64,000 bases of DNA from Pholiota molesta (Eukaryota; Basidiomycota; Agaricomycetes; Agaricales; Strophariaceae), in contig JACGCK010000205.1 in NCBI GenBank assembly GCA_014925825.1, forward strand, positions 1 to 64,000, in the 5' to 3' direction. This document shows, one piece after another, positions 32,153-42,660 of the stretch (its first letter is position 1; each line of letters begins with the position of its first letter). The position numbers were made by a program, and so were the translations under genes. The notes beneath the pieces were generated by a model. It was given only the letters and a program-made list of their open reading frames with translations, had not been told where the DNA came from and searched no databases.

Positions 32153-33616
32153 ATGGCATCACCGATTCCGGGTCCAATCACCAAGGTTCCTCATGACATC
32201 CTCACGGAAATATTTGTCCATTGCCTCCCAGAACACCGTCTCAAGCATCGTCAGCCAGACACAACCATCGCACCTATGCTCCTATGCCACATCTGCTCGA
32301 GTTGGAGAGCAGTAGCATTGGCGACCGCAGCGCTTTGGTCGCACTTATCTTGTCGTTTAACAGTTGCTGCAGAGCGCAACAGATTCGAGGATGGCGACTG
32401 GATTGTCCGCAAGAATCAATACGCGTTTCTTCTGTGGTGGAAGACCAACCAGCGCTCGATGGTCCCATCTCTATGCCTCGATCTGAACTGGAATTTTCGA
32501 CGTCACCCAATTCTCGATTCAGAATTCGAGTTGGACCGTGCTGGAATGATCTCTCTTTTCGATTACATATCCTCCTCGCAATATATAGAAACGGACCAGC
32601 TTTATTGGGTCTTCATTGGGAACCGAATTCGATGTGGATATCCGATCGTATACCCTGTCCCACATACACTGGTTCAATCACATTGGCTCGAATGTGCACA
32701 TTTTGATTCTTTTTATCAGGACCAGGTTACACTCGTTCCGAATCATAGTCCCTCAGCACTGCGCCATCTGTATCTCAATGGCGAAATCCACCTACACCAT
32801 TTCGATATCCCGAATCATTGGTCATCATTGACCCACATCGCCCTCTTGGTGTCGGAGATGTCGCTCGCTTACTGGTACTCTCTCATCCGCGCGGTTCCAC
32901 AGTTACAATTGGGATGCTTTCGAATCAAAGTGCTCGATGACGACGAATATGATGAGCCTACCCCATGTACCCTCGGAGAGCTCTCCACACTCTTTATCAC
33001 CGTTGATCAAATGAATGATAACTCAGAACTCGAATATCCATTTGGCATGCTCTTCGCCGCCCTCCATCTGCCCGCCTTACACGATCTATCGCTATCCTCT
33101 GGAGAAGCATGGTACGACCACCGTGCCCTAGACCATATCTACCCCGTGCTTGATTCGGCGCCGGCCATTACAACCCTCACCTTGGGGCCGTCTTTGCTCT
33201 CCTTGCAAAACGATGAAGATTATCGCATGCACACGCTCCCGCTGATCAAAGACGCAGAGCCCATATGGAGGCGCGCTCCTCGCCTGGAGCATCTGCGCCT
33301 GGTGGCAATGGGCACTCTTGGGCGATTTCAAAGGCACACTGAGGAACGCAGACATGCGCTTGTCCGCAACCTTTTCCATCGCGATAGCCGCTGGTTGGAT
33401 CTCAATGACGCTGCGTGCCCCGTTCGGAGCGTTACTATCATCGACAGGCAGCCGTCGCATCCACAGGCGAACTATATCGCTGATTATACAAGGTCGCGCA
33501 TCCGGGAATACGCTGGAAGATCACCCGATGTCAAGGCGGTCCTCGACGTCGTTTTCGAGACCCAAGATGAGGCCATCGCAGGCGCGTGGAACGAATGGGG
33601 CCCGAATTTACAATGA
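32153..33616 (+). CDS. F-box protein, array copy 3
   Basis: A single exon of 487 residues starting MASPIPGPITKVPHDIL. F-box-like domain at about residues 5-60; leucine-rich remainder ending AIAGAWNEWGPNLQ. It lacks the acidic inserts of copy 1 and is two residues shorter than copies 4 and 5 because of a small deletion near residue 120 (RRHPILDSEF). The frame is intact. A post-stop GGTAAGTCGTC ... GAATAG intron-like segment follows. Confidence 0.88.
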   Translation: MASPIPGPITKVPHDILTEIFVHCLPEHRLKHRQPDTTIAPMLLCHICSSWRAVALATAALWSHLSCRLTVAAERNRFEDGDWIVRKNQYAFLLWWKTNQRSMVPSLCLDLNWNFRRHPILDSEFELDRAGMISLFDYISSSQYIETDQLYWVFIGNRIRCGYPIVYPVPHTLVQSHWLECAHFDSFYQDQVTLVPNHSPSALRHLYLNGEIHLHHFDIPNHWSSLTHIALLVSEMSLAYWYSLIRAVPQLQLGCFRIKVLDDDEYDEPTPCTLGELSTLFITVDQMNDNSELEYPFGMLFAALHLPALHDLSLSSGEAWYDHRALDHIYPVLDSAPAITTLTLGPSLLSLQNDEDYRMHTLPLIKDAEPIWRRAPRLEHLRLVAMGTLGRFQRHTEERRHALVRNLFHRDSRWLDLNDAACPVRSVTIIDRQPSHPQANYIADYTRSRIREYAGRSPDVKAVLDVVFETQDEAIAGAWNEWGPNLQ

Positions 33617-34118
33617 TTATCCAAGTTGTTGAGGGTAAGTCGTCATAGGTGTACAAGTTATGAGCGTTAATCGGTCCATCGAATAGATTACCCTGACCGA
33701 TGCGAATACGCAGCTTTTTTGTCTACCCGGTTTCTTCCTCTGGTTTCATCAGCCATTGTACCACCGCGCCTTTCAACCGCGCCATTCTTACCCTCGTTAT
33801 CCTTATGTTCGTTCCCAGGCTCCTTGAATGATTAGCCACTTTCGATGGAACAAATGGATATTATCGAACTAGCGCTATATTTACTTGCACCGTCACACGT
33901 ATATCTACTCTAGCAGACTGCATCGCACCTGGTTCTCTACTCGTACAACTTTTCAGTTCAAAATTCGTCCAAAATCAGACCGCTTCACATTCCCTGGCGC
34001 TACGTAGTCATTGAAAATGACATGAACACGAGAGGAAGCTAGTGATATCCTTCTTCGGCTAGCTGCATAGTTATGGATGTAGATCGTAGCAGCACACAGA
34101 GAATATTAATGACTCCAG

Positions 34119-35530
34119 ATGAGTTTGCGTCGTGTGAAGGAACTTGGAAGGGTCAAATATCCATCACATGACAGCCACTGGCAATTGGGCGGAGCTCGGT
34201 CCGGGCCCACGCAAAATTTCACGTCAACGTTCATGTCATCCTTCATCAACTCCCCCGACCCAGAAGACGACTACGCAGCTCGTCTTGGCCGTCGCCTCCA
34301 ACTCGAAACCGACCTCCAAGGGAAGCTCACTTCCGACGACGTGCGCGTACTCGAGCGGCTTCATTTGGATCGCGTTGCAGCTCCTTTGGTCGAAGGATGT
34401 ATAGAGGCGTTGAATGTGGATAAGAACATGTGCGAGGCGAGGAGGGAGGTCGAGAGCGTAATTGAGTCGGTTATCAGGGAAGAGATGGAGTATGAAGGAA
34501 CGAGACAGGATCAGAAGACGACTACGCAGCTCGTGGAGCTCGGGCACGACCCTACGATTACCATTGTTCCTGAGCTTCCCCTCCAGCGACACGAAGCGAA
34601 ACCAGAGCGCAATGGGGACCCACGTAGAGGAAGTTTCCCGACGTACATGATAACGATGATCGGCCGCACTTGGCACACCTTTGGCCCACCGGTCTGGACC
34701 TCCGTGTCGCTCGTTGGGCGTGGCACGTCCGTGTGGCTCGTACGCGAGCATGGCTTGGGTCCAATATTCGTATCGAAGAACACATGGAGATCTTCATCGA
34801 GGATGTCGGAAGCTGGTGTATATGCCGCGATCCAGGACGGGGTACAGTAGAAGATGCGTGCTTCCCTGGAGCACGGAGGCGTATCACAGCGCATACTCCG
34901 CGCGGGACGGATCTGGATGTCGATTGGACGCGCGATGCGGGCGCGGAGGATGTCGTGTTGCACCGGGTGCTCTTTGAGATGCGCGGACGCCCGCTGTGGG
35001 AGTACCGCTCAGAGAAGGATCTGCTGTTGGTGTTACGGGCGGCGCTCAGCGGTACGTGCCCATTCTCGTATTTGGCGCTGTATTTTTTGATGACGGATGT
35101 ATCAATTCCAGCGCACCAGTTTTTGTGTGAGCAGGATATCGTGCATCGCGATATAAACGCAGGTAATATTATGCTCTCCGCGGAGACTATTCCTGAGGCA
35201 GGCGCCGAAGGAATTTTGTTGGATTTGGCTTGCGCGAGTGTCGCCGGCTCCTCGACTGGCATCGTAGAGGCAGCTGTCCCTGCGATTATGGACAGCGCTG
35301 TACATGGCGCGCCGTGGTCGGCAAGGATCAGGATATCACCTCATAAGGGCGAAGTCTACTAAATATTAATATTTTTTTTATCCTGTATAGGGCACAGCGC
35401 CCTTTATGGCTGCCGATATATTAAAGACCATTGTAATGAATGCTCCTATAAAACACGAACCCAAGCACGACATCGAATCCATCATCCACGTCCTCGGCTA
35501 CGCCCTAACTCGACTCGCAGATCCCCCTGC
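34119..35530 (+). pseudogene. FunK1 kinase copy A, internally deleted
   Basis: The N-terminal part (RLQLETDLQGKLTSDDVRVLERLHLDR) is followed directly by the LELGHDPT region. About 650 bp present in copy B are missing, and a 23-bp segment repeated from 34261-34283 sits at the junction (34512-34534). A second deletion after VYAAIQ shifts the frame and stops it. The catalytic part remains readable: IVHRDINAGNIML near 35144, LLDLACAS near 35216, and GTAPFMAADIL after an intron at 35321-35390 whose donor is now GC. The C-terminus is cut after LGYALTRL, where the dispersed repeat begins. FunK1 kinases are a fungal family of protein-kinase fold. Confidence 0.78.
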
Positions 35531-35720
35531 GTGCTTGCATCACGACGCGCTGGCAGTTACCAGGCCCAGGCACCACGCGACGCCAACGCAAGGACGCGCC
35601 GACGCCTCGATGGCGCACATGAACCGAGCCCTACCCACCAATATAAGTAGACCGCCCGCGGCTGGCGCCGTGTTTCTGCGTGTGCGGGCGTGCGGCGCGG
35701 GTGGTGATGTTCGCGGGGTA
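35510..35720 (+). repeat. Dispersed repeat, copy 2, replacing the kinase 3' end
   Basis: Same segment as 26080-26245. It begins exactly where kinase copies A and B lose similarity to the full-length C-terminus of copy C (62451-62750). Confidence 0.65.
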
Positions 35721-35870
35721 GCGAACACAAAAGCCGACTTGAGATTCACGGGGGACTGTTTAATAGTAGCTACGGTTCTTACAGGTCTACAAGTAAATAT
35801 TCTTGTAATAACAAAATAAAAAGGAAAATAAGTACCGAGAAACATAGAAGGTGGAAGCGGGAAGGATGAC

Positions 35871-35910
35871 TGGATCAGTGATAGGGATTGCCGAGATCAG
35901 ATAAGACAAG
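35871..35910 (+). promoter_or_regulatory. GATA-type promoter block of F-box copy 4
   Basis: TGGATCAGTGATAGGGATT and GATCAGATAAGACAAGAAA about 60-100 bp before the ATG, matching copies 2, 3 and 5. Confidence 0.5.
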
Positions 35911-35969
35911 AAAGAACACGCCACGCTTGCCACCAGCACTCTTTCTTCTTCTTGCGACGCGTTTCTGAC

Positions 35970-37439
35970 ATGGAATCACAGATTCCAGGTCCAATTACCA
36001 GGGTTCCTCATGACATCCTCACGGAAATATTTGACCACTGCCTCCCAGAACACCGTCTCAAGCATCGCCAGCCAGACACAACCATCGCACCTATGCTCCT
36101 ATGCCACATCTGCTCGACTTGGAGAGCAGTAGCATTGGCGACCGCAACGCTTTGGTCGCACTTATCTTGTCGTTTAACAGTTGCTGCAGAGCGCAACAGA
36201 TTCGAGGATGGCAACTGGATTCTCCGCAAGAATCAATACGCGTTTCTTCTGTGGTGGAAGACCAACCAGCACTCGATGGTCCCATCTCTATGCCTCGATC
36301 TGAACTGGAATCATCGACGTCACTCGGAAACTGTTCTCGATTCAGAACTCGAGTTGGATCAAGTTGGAATGATCTCTCTTTTCGATTACATATCCTCCGC
36401 GGAATATATAGAAACGGACGAGCTTTATTGGGTTTTCATTGGGAACCGAATTCGATGTGGATATCCGATCGTATACCCTGTCCCACATACACTGGTTCAA
36501 TCACATTGGCTCGAATATGAACATTTTGATTATTTTTATCAGGACCAGGTTACACTCGTTCCGAATCATAGTCCCTCAGCACTGCGCCATCTGTATCTCA
36601 ATGGCGAAATCCACCTACACCATTTCGATATCCCGAATCATTGGTCATCATTGACCCACATCGCCCTCTTGGTGTCGGAGATGTCGCTCGCTTACTGGTA
36701 CTCTCTCACCCGCGCAGTTCCACAGTTACAATTGGGGCGCTTTCGAATCGAAGTGCTCGATGACGACGAATATGATGAGCCTACACCGTGTACCCTCGCA
36801 GAGCTCTCAACACTCTTCATCACCGTTGATCAAATGAATGATAATTCAGAACTCGAATATCCATTTGGCATGCTCTTCGCCGCCCTCCATCTGCCCGCCT
36901 TACACGATCTATCGCTATCCTCTGGAGAAGCATGGTACGACCACCGTGCCCTAGACCATATCTACCCCGTGCTTGACTCGGCGCCAGCCATTACAACCCT
37001 CACCTTGGGGCCGTCTTTGCTCTCCTTGCAAAACGATGAAGATTATCGCATGCACACGCTCCCGCTGATCAAAGACGCAGAGCCCATATGGAGGCGCGCT
37101 CCTCGCCTGGAGCATCTGCACCTGGTGGCAATGGGCACTCTTGGGCGATTTCAAAGGCACACTGAGGAACGCAGACATGCGCTTGTCCGCAACCTTCTCC
37201 ATCGCGATAGCCGCTGGTTGGATCTCCACGATGTTGCGTGCCCCATCCGGGGCGTTACTATCATCGACAGGCAGCCGTCGCATCCACAGGCGAACTATAT
37301 CGCGGATTATACAAGGTCGCGCATCCGGGAATATGCTGCGGGGTCACCCGATGTCAAGGCGGTTTTCGACGTCGTTTTCGAGACGCAGGATCAGGCCATC
37401 GCAGGCGCGTGGAATGAATGGGGTCCGAATTTGCAATGA
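35970..37439 (+). CDS. F-box protein, array copy 4
   Basis: 489 residues in one exon, starting MESQIPGPITRVPHDILTEI. The ATG at 35970 is chosen over 35952 because it matches the other copies. Nearly identical to copy 5 in protein and in about 600 bp of upstream sequence, so this pair is the most recent duplication. Distinguishing changes include DHCL in the F-box (VHCL in the others) and AAGSPDVKAVF near the end. Frame intact. Confidence 0.9.
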   Translation: MESQIPGPITRVPHDILTEIFDHCLPEHRLKHRQPDTTIAPMLLCHICSTWRAVALATATLWSHLSCRLTVAAERNRFEDGNWILRKNQYAFLLWWKTNQHSMVPSLCLDLNWNHRRHSETVLDSELELDQVGMISLFDYISSAEYIETDELYWVFIGNRIRCGYPIVYPVPHTLVQSHWLEYEHFDYFYQDQVTLVPNHSPSALRHLYLNGEIHLHHFDIPNHWSSLTHIALLVSEMSLAYWYSLTRAVPQLQLGRFRIEVLDDDEYDEPTPCTLAELSTLFITVDQMNDNSELEYPFGMLFAALHLPALHDLSLSSGEAWYDHRALDHIYPVLDSAPAITTLTLGPSLLSLQNDEDYRMHTLPLIKDAEPIWRRAPRLEHLHLVAMGTLGRFQRHTEERRHALVRNLLHRDSRWLDLHDVACPIRGVTIIDRQPSHPQANYIADYTRSRIREYAAGSPDVKAVFDVVFETQDQAIAGAWNEWGPNLQ

Positions 37440-37619
37440 TTCTCCAAGTTGTTGAGGGTAAGTCGTCATTGGTGTACAAGTTATGAGCGTTAATCAGTCC
37501 ATCTAATAGATTACGCTGATCGATGCGAATACGCAGCCTTTTGGTCTACGCGGTTTCTTCCTTCCCTTTCACTAGCCATTGTACCGCCGGGCCCTTCCCC
37601 ACCATTCTCAATTCTCACT

Positions 37620-37940
37620 TCCTCGTTATCCTTACGTTCGTTTCCAAGCTCCAATTATTAGCCACTTTCTAGGGAACAAATGGACATTATCGAACTAGCC
37701 CATACGTACTTCACCGTCGCATGTATATCTACTCCAGCAGACTGCATCGCGCCTGATTCTCTACTCACACCGGTACGTATAAGTTCGTTCCTACTAGGCT
37801 CCAATGATTAACCACTTTTGATGGAGCAAATGAATATTATCTAACTAGCCCTATAAGTACTTGCACCATCACACGTATATTTGCTCTAGCAGACTGCATC
37901 GCGCCTGCTTCTCTAATCGTATAACTTTTCAGTCCAAAAT
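37620..37940 (+). repeat. Local tandem duplication in the F-box 3' flank
   Basis: 37665-37755 and 37800-37920 both contain the order: TTAGCCACTTT/TTAACCACTTT, GGAACAAATGGACATTATC, ACTAGCCC, CGTATATCT/TTTGCTC, AGCAGACTGCATCGC. One copy of the same block lies after F-box copy 3 (33825-33945). Confidence 0.65.
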
Positions 37941-38096
37941 AAGACCGCTTCACGTTCCCTGGCTCTGCGTAGTCACAAAAGATGACATGAACACGAGAGG
38001 AAACCAGTGAGATCCTGCTTTTTTTAGGTGCTTAGTTATGGACGTATGTCGTAGCAGCACAGACTAAGAATGAATATTAATGCAGATGGATGACTT

Positions 38097-40165
38097 TTGG
38101 ATGAGTTTGAGTTTGGTTTGAGTCGTGCGAAGAAAGGGTCAAATATCCATCACATGACAGCCAGACGGAGCTCGGTCCGGGCCCACGCAGAATCTCACGT
38201 CAACGTTCATGCCATCTTTCATCGACTCCCCCGACCCAGAAGACACTACGCAGCTCGTCTGGGTCGTCACCTCCAACTCGAAACCGACCTCCAAGGGAAG
38301 CTCACTTCCGACGACGTGCGCGTATTCGAGCGGCTTCATTTGGATCGCGTTGCAGCCCCTTTGGTCGAAGGATGCGTAGACGCGTTGGATATGGATCAGG
38401 ACGTGCGCGGGGCGAGAAGCGAGGTCGAAGGAGTGATTGAGTCAGCTCTCAGGATGGAGAAGGAGTACGGAGGGATGAGACAGCATGAAGAGGAGAGGTG
38501 GGATCCATTTTCAGAGGGGCAGTACAAGGAGTTGAGGTACTTTAGTGCAGAAAAAGAGATGTACAGGCCCTTGGTACGTGTCGCGTTTCTCATTCCTTGA
38601 AGGATTGTTGACTGTAACTCTCTTATAGACAATTATGTTTGAATATATCGACAGTTTCTCTGATTCCTGCGCTCTGCCTAAGCGCTCATTCGTGCCCAAA
38701 GACGCCGTAATCTTGGAAGCAGATCCACACGCGCAAGGTTTCCCTAAAGGTACCCCCGACTTCATTCTCTTAGAACACCCCTCAACGTCAACGTCAACGT
38801 CGAACTCACCTCCACCGGCCTCTGGACACCAATGGCAAAGGCTTGCGCTCGGCCGGCACACGGCTGGTTTCTGCCTCGTCCGCCCCTCCCCTCACCACGG
38901 GCCCCAGTACCCTCCCACCCAAGGTCCCAATCCTAAACGCGTAACGTCTCTCGTCCGCCAAGCAGCGGAATACGCGCGGATGCACCTATCTGCTCGCCCG
39001 CTCCTACTGTTGTCCGTCGCTCTGCTGGTATTCGGATCCCAATTCTGCGTCGCCATCTTCGATCGCGCGAGCGCGCAGTTCTCTCCCATTCATGATATAT
39101 GGGCCGACACCCGGATGTTCGTGCGTGTCATGAGGTCTTTGACGTGTCTCCTGTCTGATGTGGAGCTCGGGCACGACTCCGGAGGTTACCCTCCAGCGAT
39201 ACGAAACTAAACCAGAGCGCGATGGGGACCCATCTAGAGGAAGTTTCCCGACGTACATGATAACGATGGACGGCCGCACTTGGCACACCCTCGGCCCACC
39301 GGTCTGGACCTCCATGTCGTTCTTCGGGCGCGGCACGTCCATGTGGCTTGTACGCGAGAATGGCGTGGGTCCCGTATTCGTATTGAGGAACACATGGGGG
39401 CGCGCGTCGAGGATGTCGGAAGCTGGCGTATATGCCGCGATCCAGGGCGGGCATCCTGGCCTAGCGAAATTCTGTACAGCCGAAGATGTTTGCTTCCCTG
39501 GAGGGCGGAGGTGTATCACAGCGCATACTCTGCGCGGGGCAGATTTGGATGTTGATGGGGCGCACTCTGCGGGCAAAGATGATGTCGTATTGCACCGGGT
39601 TCTCTTTGAAACGCGCGGCCGTCCGCTGTGGGAGTACCGCTCGGAGAAGGAGCTGCTATCGGGGATACTGGCAGCGCTCAGTGGTACGTGTCCGTTCTCC
39701 TTATTGGTGTTGTATTTTTGATGACGGATGTATTGTGTCCAGCGCACCAGCTCCTGTGCGAGCAGGGTATCGTGCATCGCGATGTAAACCCGGGTAACAG
39801 CATGCTCTCTGCGGAGACTATGCCTGACACGGGCGCTGATGGGTTTTTGTTGGATTTGGCTTGTGCGAGTGTCGCCAGTGCCTCGGCTGGCATCGTAGAG
39901 GCAGCTGTCCCTAAAATTATGGACAGCGCTACACATGGCGCGGCATGGTCGGTAAGGATCAGGATATCACCTCATAACGGCGAAGTCTACTAAATATTAA
40001 TATTTTTTTAATCCTGTATAGGGCACAGCGCCCTTTATGGCTGCCGATATATTAAAGGCCATTGTAATGAATGCTCCTATAAAACACGAACCCAAGCACG
40101 ACATCGAATCCATCATCCACGTCCTCGGCTACGCCCTAACTCGACTCGCAGATCCCCCTGCGTGC
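38097..40165 (+). pseudogene. FunK1 kinase copy B, best preserved but truncated
   Basis: Exon segments can be followed from RLGRHLQLETDLQGKLTSDD through an intron (38574-38629) to TIMFEYIDSFSD, the region GRHTAGFCLVRPSPHHGP, MITMDGRTWHT, GTSMWLVRENGVGP, then an intron at 39683-39739, the catalytic loop IVHRDVNPGN (39769 on), LLDLACAS, an intron at 39952-40020 and GTAPFMAADIL. Between about 39145 and 39180 the frames do not join without a base change or an unseen intron. The C-terminus is lost after LGYALTRL, at the same junction as copy A. I therefore call it a pseudogene, although a truncated product is possible. Confidence 0.75.
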
Positions 40166-40360
40166 TTGCATCACGACGCGCTGGCAGTTACCAGGCCCAG
40201 GCACCACGCGACGCCAACGCAAGGACGCGCCGACGCCTCGATGGCGCACATGAACTGAGCCCTACCCACCAATATAAGTAGACCGCCCGCGGCTGGCGCC
40301 GTGTTTCAGCGTGTGCGGGCGTGCGGCGCGGGTGGTGATGTTCGCGGGGTAGCGAACACA
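40150..40360 (+). repeat. Dispersed repeat, copy 3
   Basis: Almost identical to 35520-35720, as expected from the recent duplication of the whole kinase/F-box unit. Confidence 0.65.
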
Positions 40361-40500
40361 AAAGCTGACTTGAGATTCACGGGGGACTGTTTAATAGTAG
40401 CTACAGTTCTTACAGGTCTACAAGTAAATATTCTTGCAATAACAAAATAAAAAGGAAAATAAGTACCGAGAAACATAGAAGGTGGAAGCGGGAAGGATGA

Positions 40501-40545
40501 CTGGATCAGTGATAGGGATTGCCGAGATCAGATAAGACAAGAAAG
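40501..40545 (+). promoter_or_regulatory. GATA-type promoter block of F-box copy 5
   Basis: CTGGATCAGTGATAGGGATT and GATCAGATAAGACAAGAAAG, 55-100 bp before the ATG at 40601; same as copy 4. Confidence 0.5.
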
Positions 40546-40600
40546 AACACGCCACGCTTGCCACCAGCACTCTTTCTTCTTCCTGCGACGCGTTTCTGAC

Positions 40601-42070
40601 ATGGAATCACAGATTCCAGGTCCAATTACCAGGGTTCCTCATGACATCCTCACGGAAATATTTGTCCACTGCCTCCCAGAACACCGTCTCAAGCATCGCC
40701 AGCCAGACACAACCATCGCACCTATGCTCCTATGCCACATCTGCTCGACTTGGAGAGCAGTAGCATTGACGACCGCAGCGCTTTGGTCGCACTTATCTTG
40801 TCGTTTAACAGTTGCTGCAGAGCGCAACAGATTCGAGGATGGCAACTGGGTTGTCCGCAAGAATCAATACGCGTTTCTTCTGTGGTGGAAGACCAACCAG
40901 CGCTCGATGGTCCCATCTCTATGCCTCGATCTGAACTGGAATCATCGACGTCACTCGGAAACTGTTCTCGATTCAGAACTCGAGTTGGATCAAGTTGGAA
41001 TGATCTCTCTTTTCGATTACATATCCTCCTCGCAATATATAGAAACGGACGAGCTTTATTGGGTTTTCATTGGGAACCGAATTCGATGTGGATATCCGAT
41101 CGTATACCCTGTCCCACATACACTGGTTCAATCACATTGGCTCGAATATGAACATTTTGATTATTTTTATCAGGACCAGGTTACACTCGTTCCGAATCAT
41201 AGTCCCTCAGCACTGCGCCATCTGTATCTCAATGGCAAAATCCACCTACACACCTTCGATATTCCGAATCATTGGTCATCATTGACCCACATCGCCCTCT
41301 TGGTGTCGGAGATGTCGCTCGCTTACTGGTACTCTCTCACCCGCGCAGTTCCACAGTTACAATTGGGGCGCTTTCGAATCGAAGTGCTCGATGACGACGA
41401 TTATGATGAGCCTACACCATGTACCCTCGGAGAGCTCTCCACACTCTTTATCACCGTTGATCAAATGAATGATAATTCAGAACTCGAATATCCATTTGGC
41501 ATGCTCTTCGCCGCCCTCCATCTGCCCGCCTTACGCGATCTATCGCTATCCTCTGGAGAGGCATGGTATGACCACCGTGCCCTAGACCATATCTACCCCG
41601 TGCTTGCTTCGGCGCCAGCCATTACAACCCTTACCTTGGGCCCCTCTTTGCTCTCCTTGCAAAACGATGAAGATTATCGCATGCACACGCTCCCGCTGAT
41701 CAAAGATGCAGAGCCCATATGGAGGCGCGCTCCTCACCTGGTGCATCTGCGCCTGGTGGGAATGGGCACTTTTGGGCGATTCCAAAGGCATGCCGAGGAA
41801 CGCAGACATGCGCTTGTCCGCAACCTTTTCCATCGCGACAGCCGCTGGTTGGATCTCAACGACGCTGCGTGCCCCATCCGTGGCGTTACTATCGTCGACA
41901 GGCAGCCGTTGCCTCCACAGGCGAACCATATTGCGGATTATACAAGGTCGCGCATCCGAGAATATGCTGGAAGATCACCCGATGTCAAGGCGGTCCTCGA
42001 CGTCGTTTTCGAGACGCAAGATCAGGCCATCGCAGGCGCGTGGAATGAATGGGGTCCGAATTTGTCATGA
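40601..42070 (+). CDS. F-box protein, array copy 5
   Basis: 489 residues, single exon, starts MESQIPGPITRVPHDILTEIFVHCL and ends AIAGAWNEWGPNLS. Almost the same as copy 4, but the 3' third (ARRAPHLVHLRLVGMGTFGRFQRHAEE) resembles copy 2 more than copy 4. This suggests gene conversion or unequal exchange within the array. It is the last array member, next to the BCAS3-like gene in a tail-to-tail arrangement, with about 590 bp between the stops. Confidence 0.9.
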   Translation: MESQIPGPITRVPHDILTEIFVHCLPEHRLKHRQPDTTIAPMLLCHICSTWRAVALTTAALWSHLSCRLTVAAERNRFEDGNWVVRKNQYAFLLWWKTNQRSMVPSLCLDLNWNHRRHSETVLDSELELDQVGMISLFDYISSSQYIETDELYWVFIGNRIRCGYPIVYPVPHTLVQSHWLEYEHFDYFYQDQVTLVPNHSPSALRHLYLNGKIHLHTFDIPNHWSSLTHIALLVSEMSLAYWYSLTRAVPQLQLGRFRIEVLDDDDYDEPTPCTLGELSTLFITVDQMNDNSELEYPFGMLFAALHLPALRDLSLSSGEAWYDHRALDHIYPVLASAPAITTLTLGPSLLSLQNDEDYRMHTLPLIKDAEPIWRRAPHLVHLRLVGMGTFGRFQRHAEERRHALVRNLFHRDSRWLDLNDAACPIRGVTIVDRQPLPPQANHIADYTRSRIREYAGRSPDVKAVLDVVFETQDQAIAGAWNEWGPNLS

Positions 42071-42660
42071 GTCTCCAAGCTGTTGAGGGTAAGTCATTAT
42101 TGATGTACATCTTACGAGTTCTCGATAATGTGTTGATCTAATAGCTGATCCTCGTTGATTCGAATTGGCACCCTTGATCCAGCCGGCCCAACCCGTTTCT
42201 TCCTCCCATTCGCCTAGCCTTGAGTTCTCGACATTGTACCGCTGGGCCCATCCGCCGCCATCCTTACTTCCTCATCCAATCCTCATTTTCCTTGGGTTCA
42301 TTCCCAGGCTTTATTGTTCATTAATTACCCAATGTTTCGATGGATGAATTGGACATTATCGAACTACATAGACCAATACCTACAAAATTGTCACGAATGC
42401 GAGGACTTCAGAGGAAACCTGCAGCGAAATTCCACTTCGTTTAGTTGCGTACTTGTGAGTAAATGAGCATTGGGACAATCCTGGTGGATAAATACGGTCG
42501 AACAGACATGGTCATGAGCAGATGGTATACTGGGAATCGGTAGGCTGTATCTCACAGGCACTGGGGCATTCGATAATGTTGATTCCTACAGATGATTGTA
42601 GATACATTTAATTGTCGATGTTATGATATTATATCTTTGTACACGAAATAAATGCTCGGT

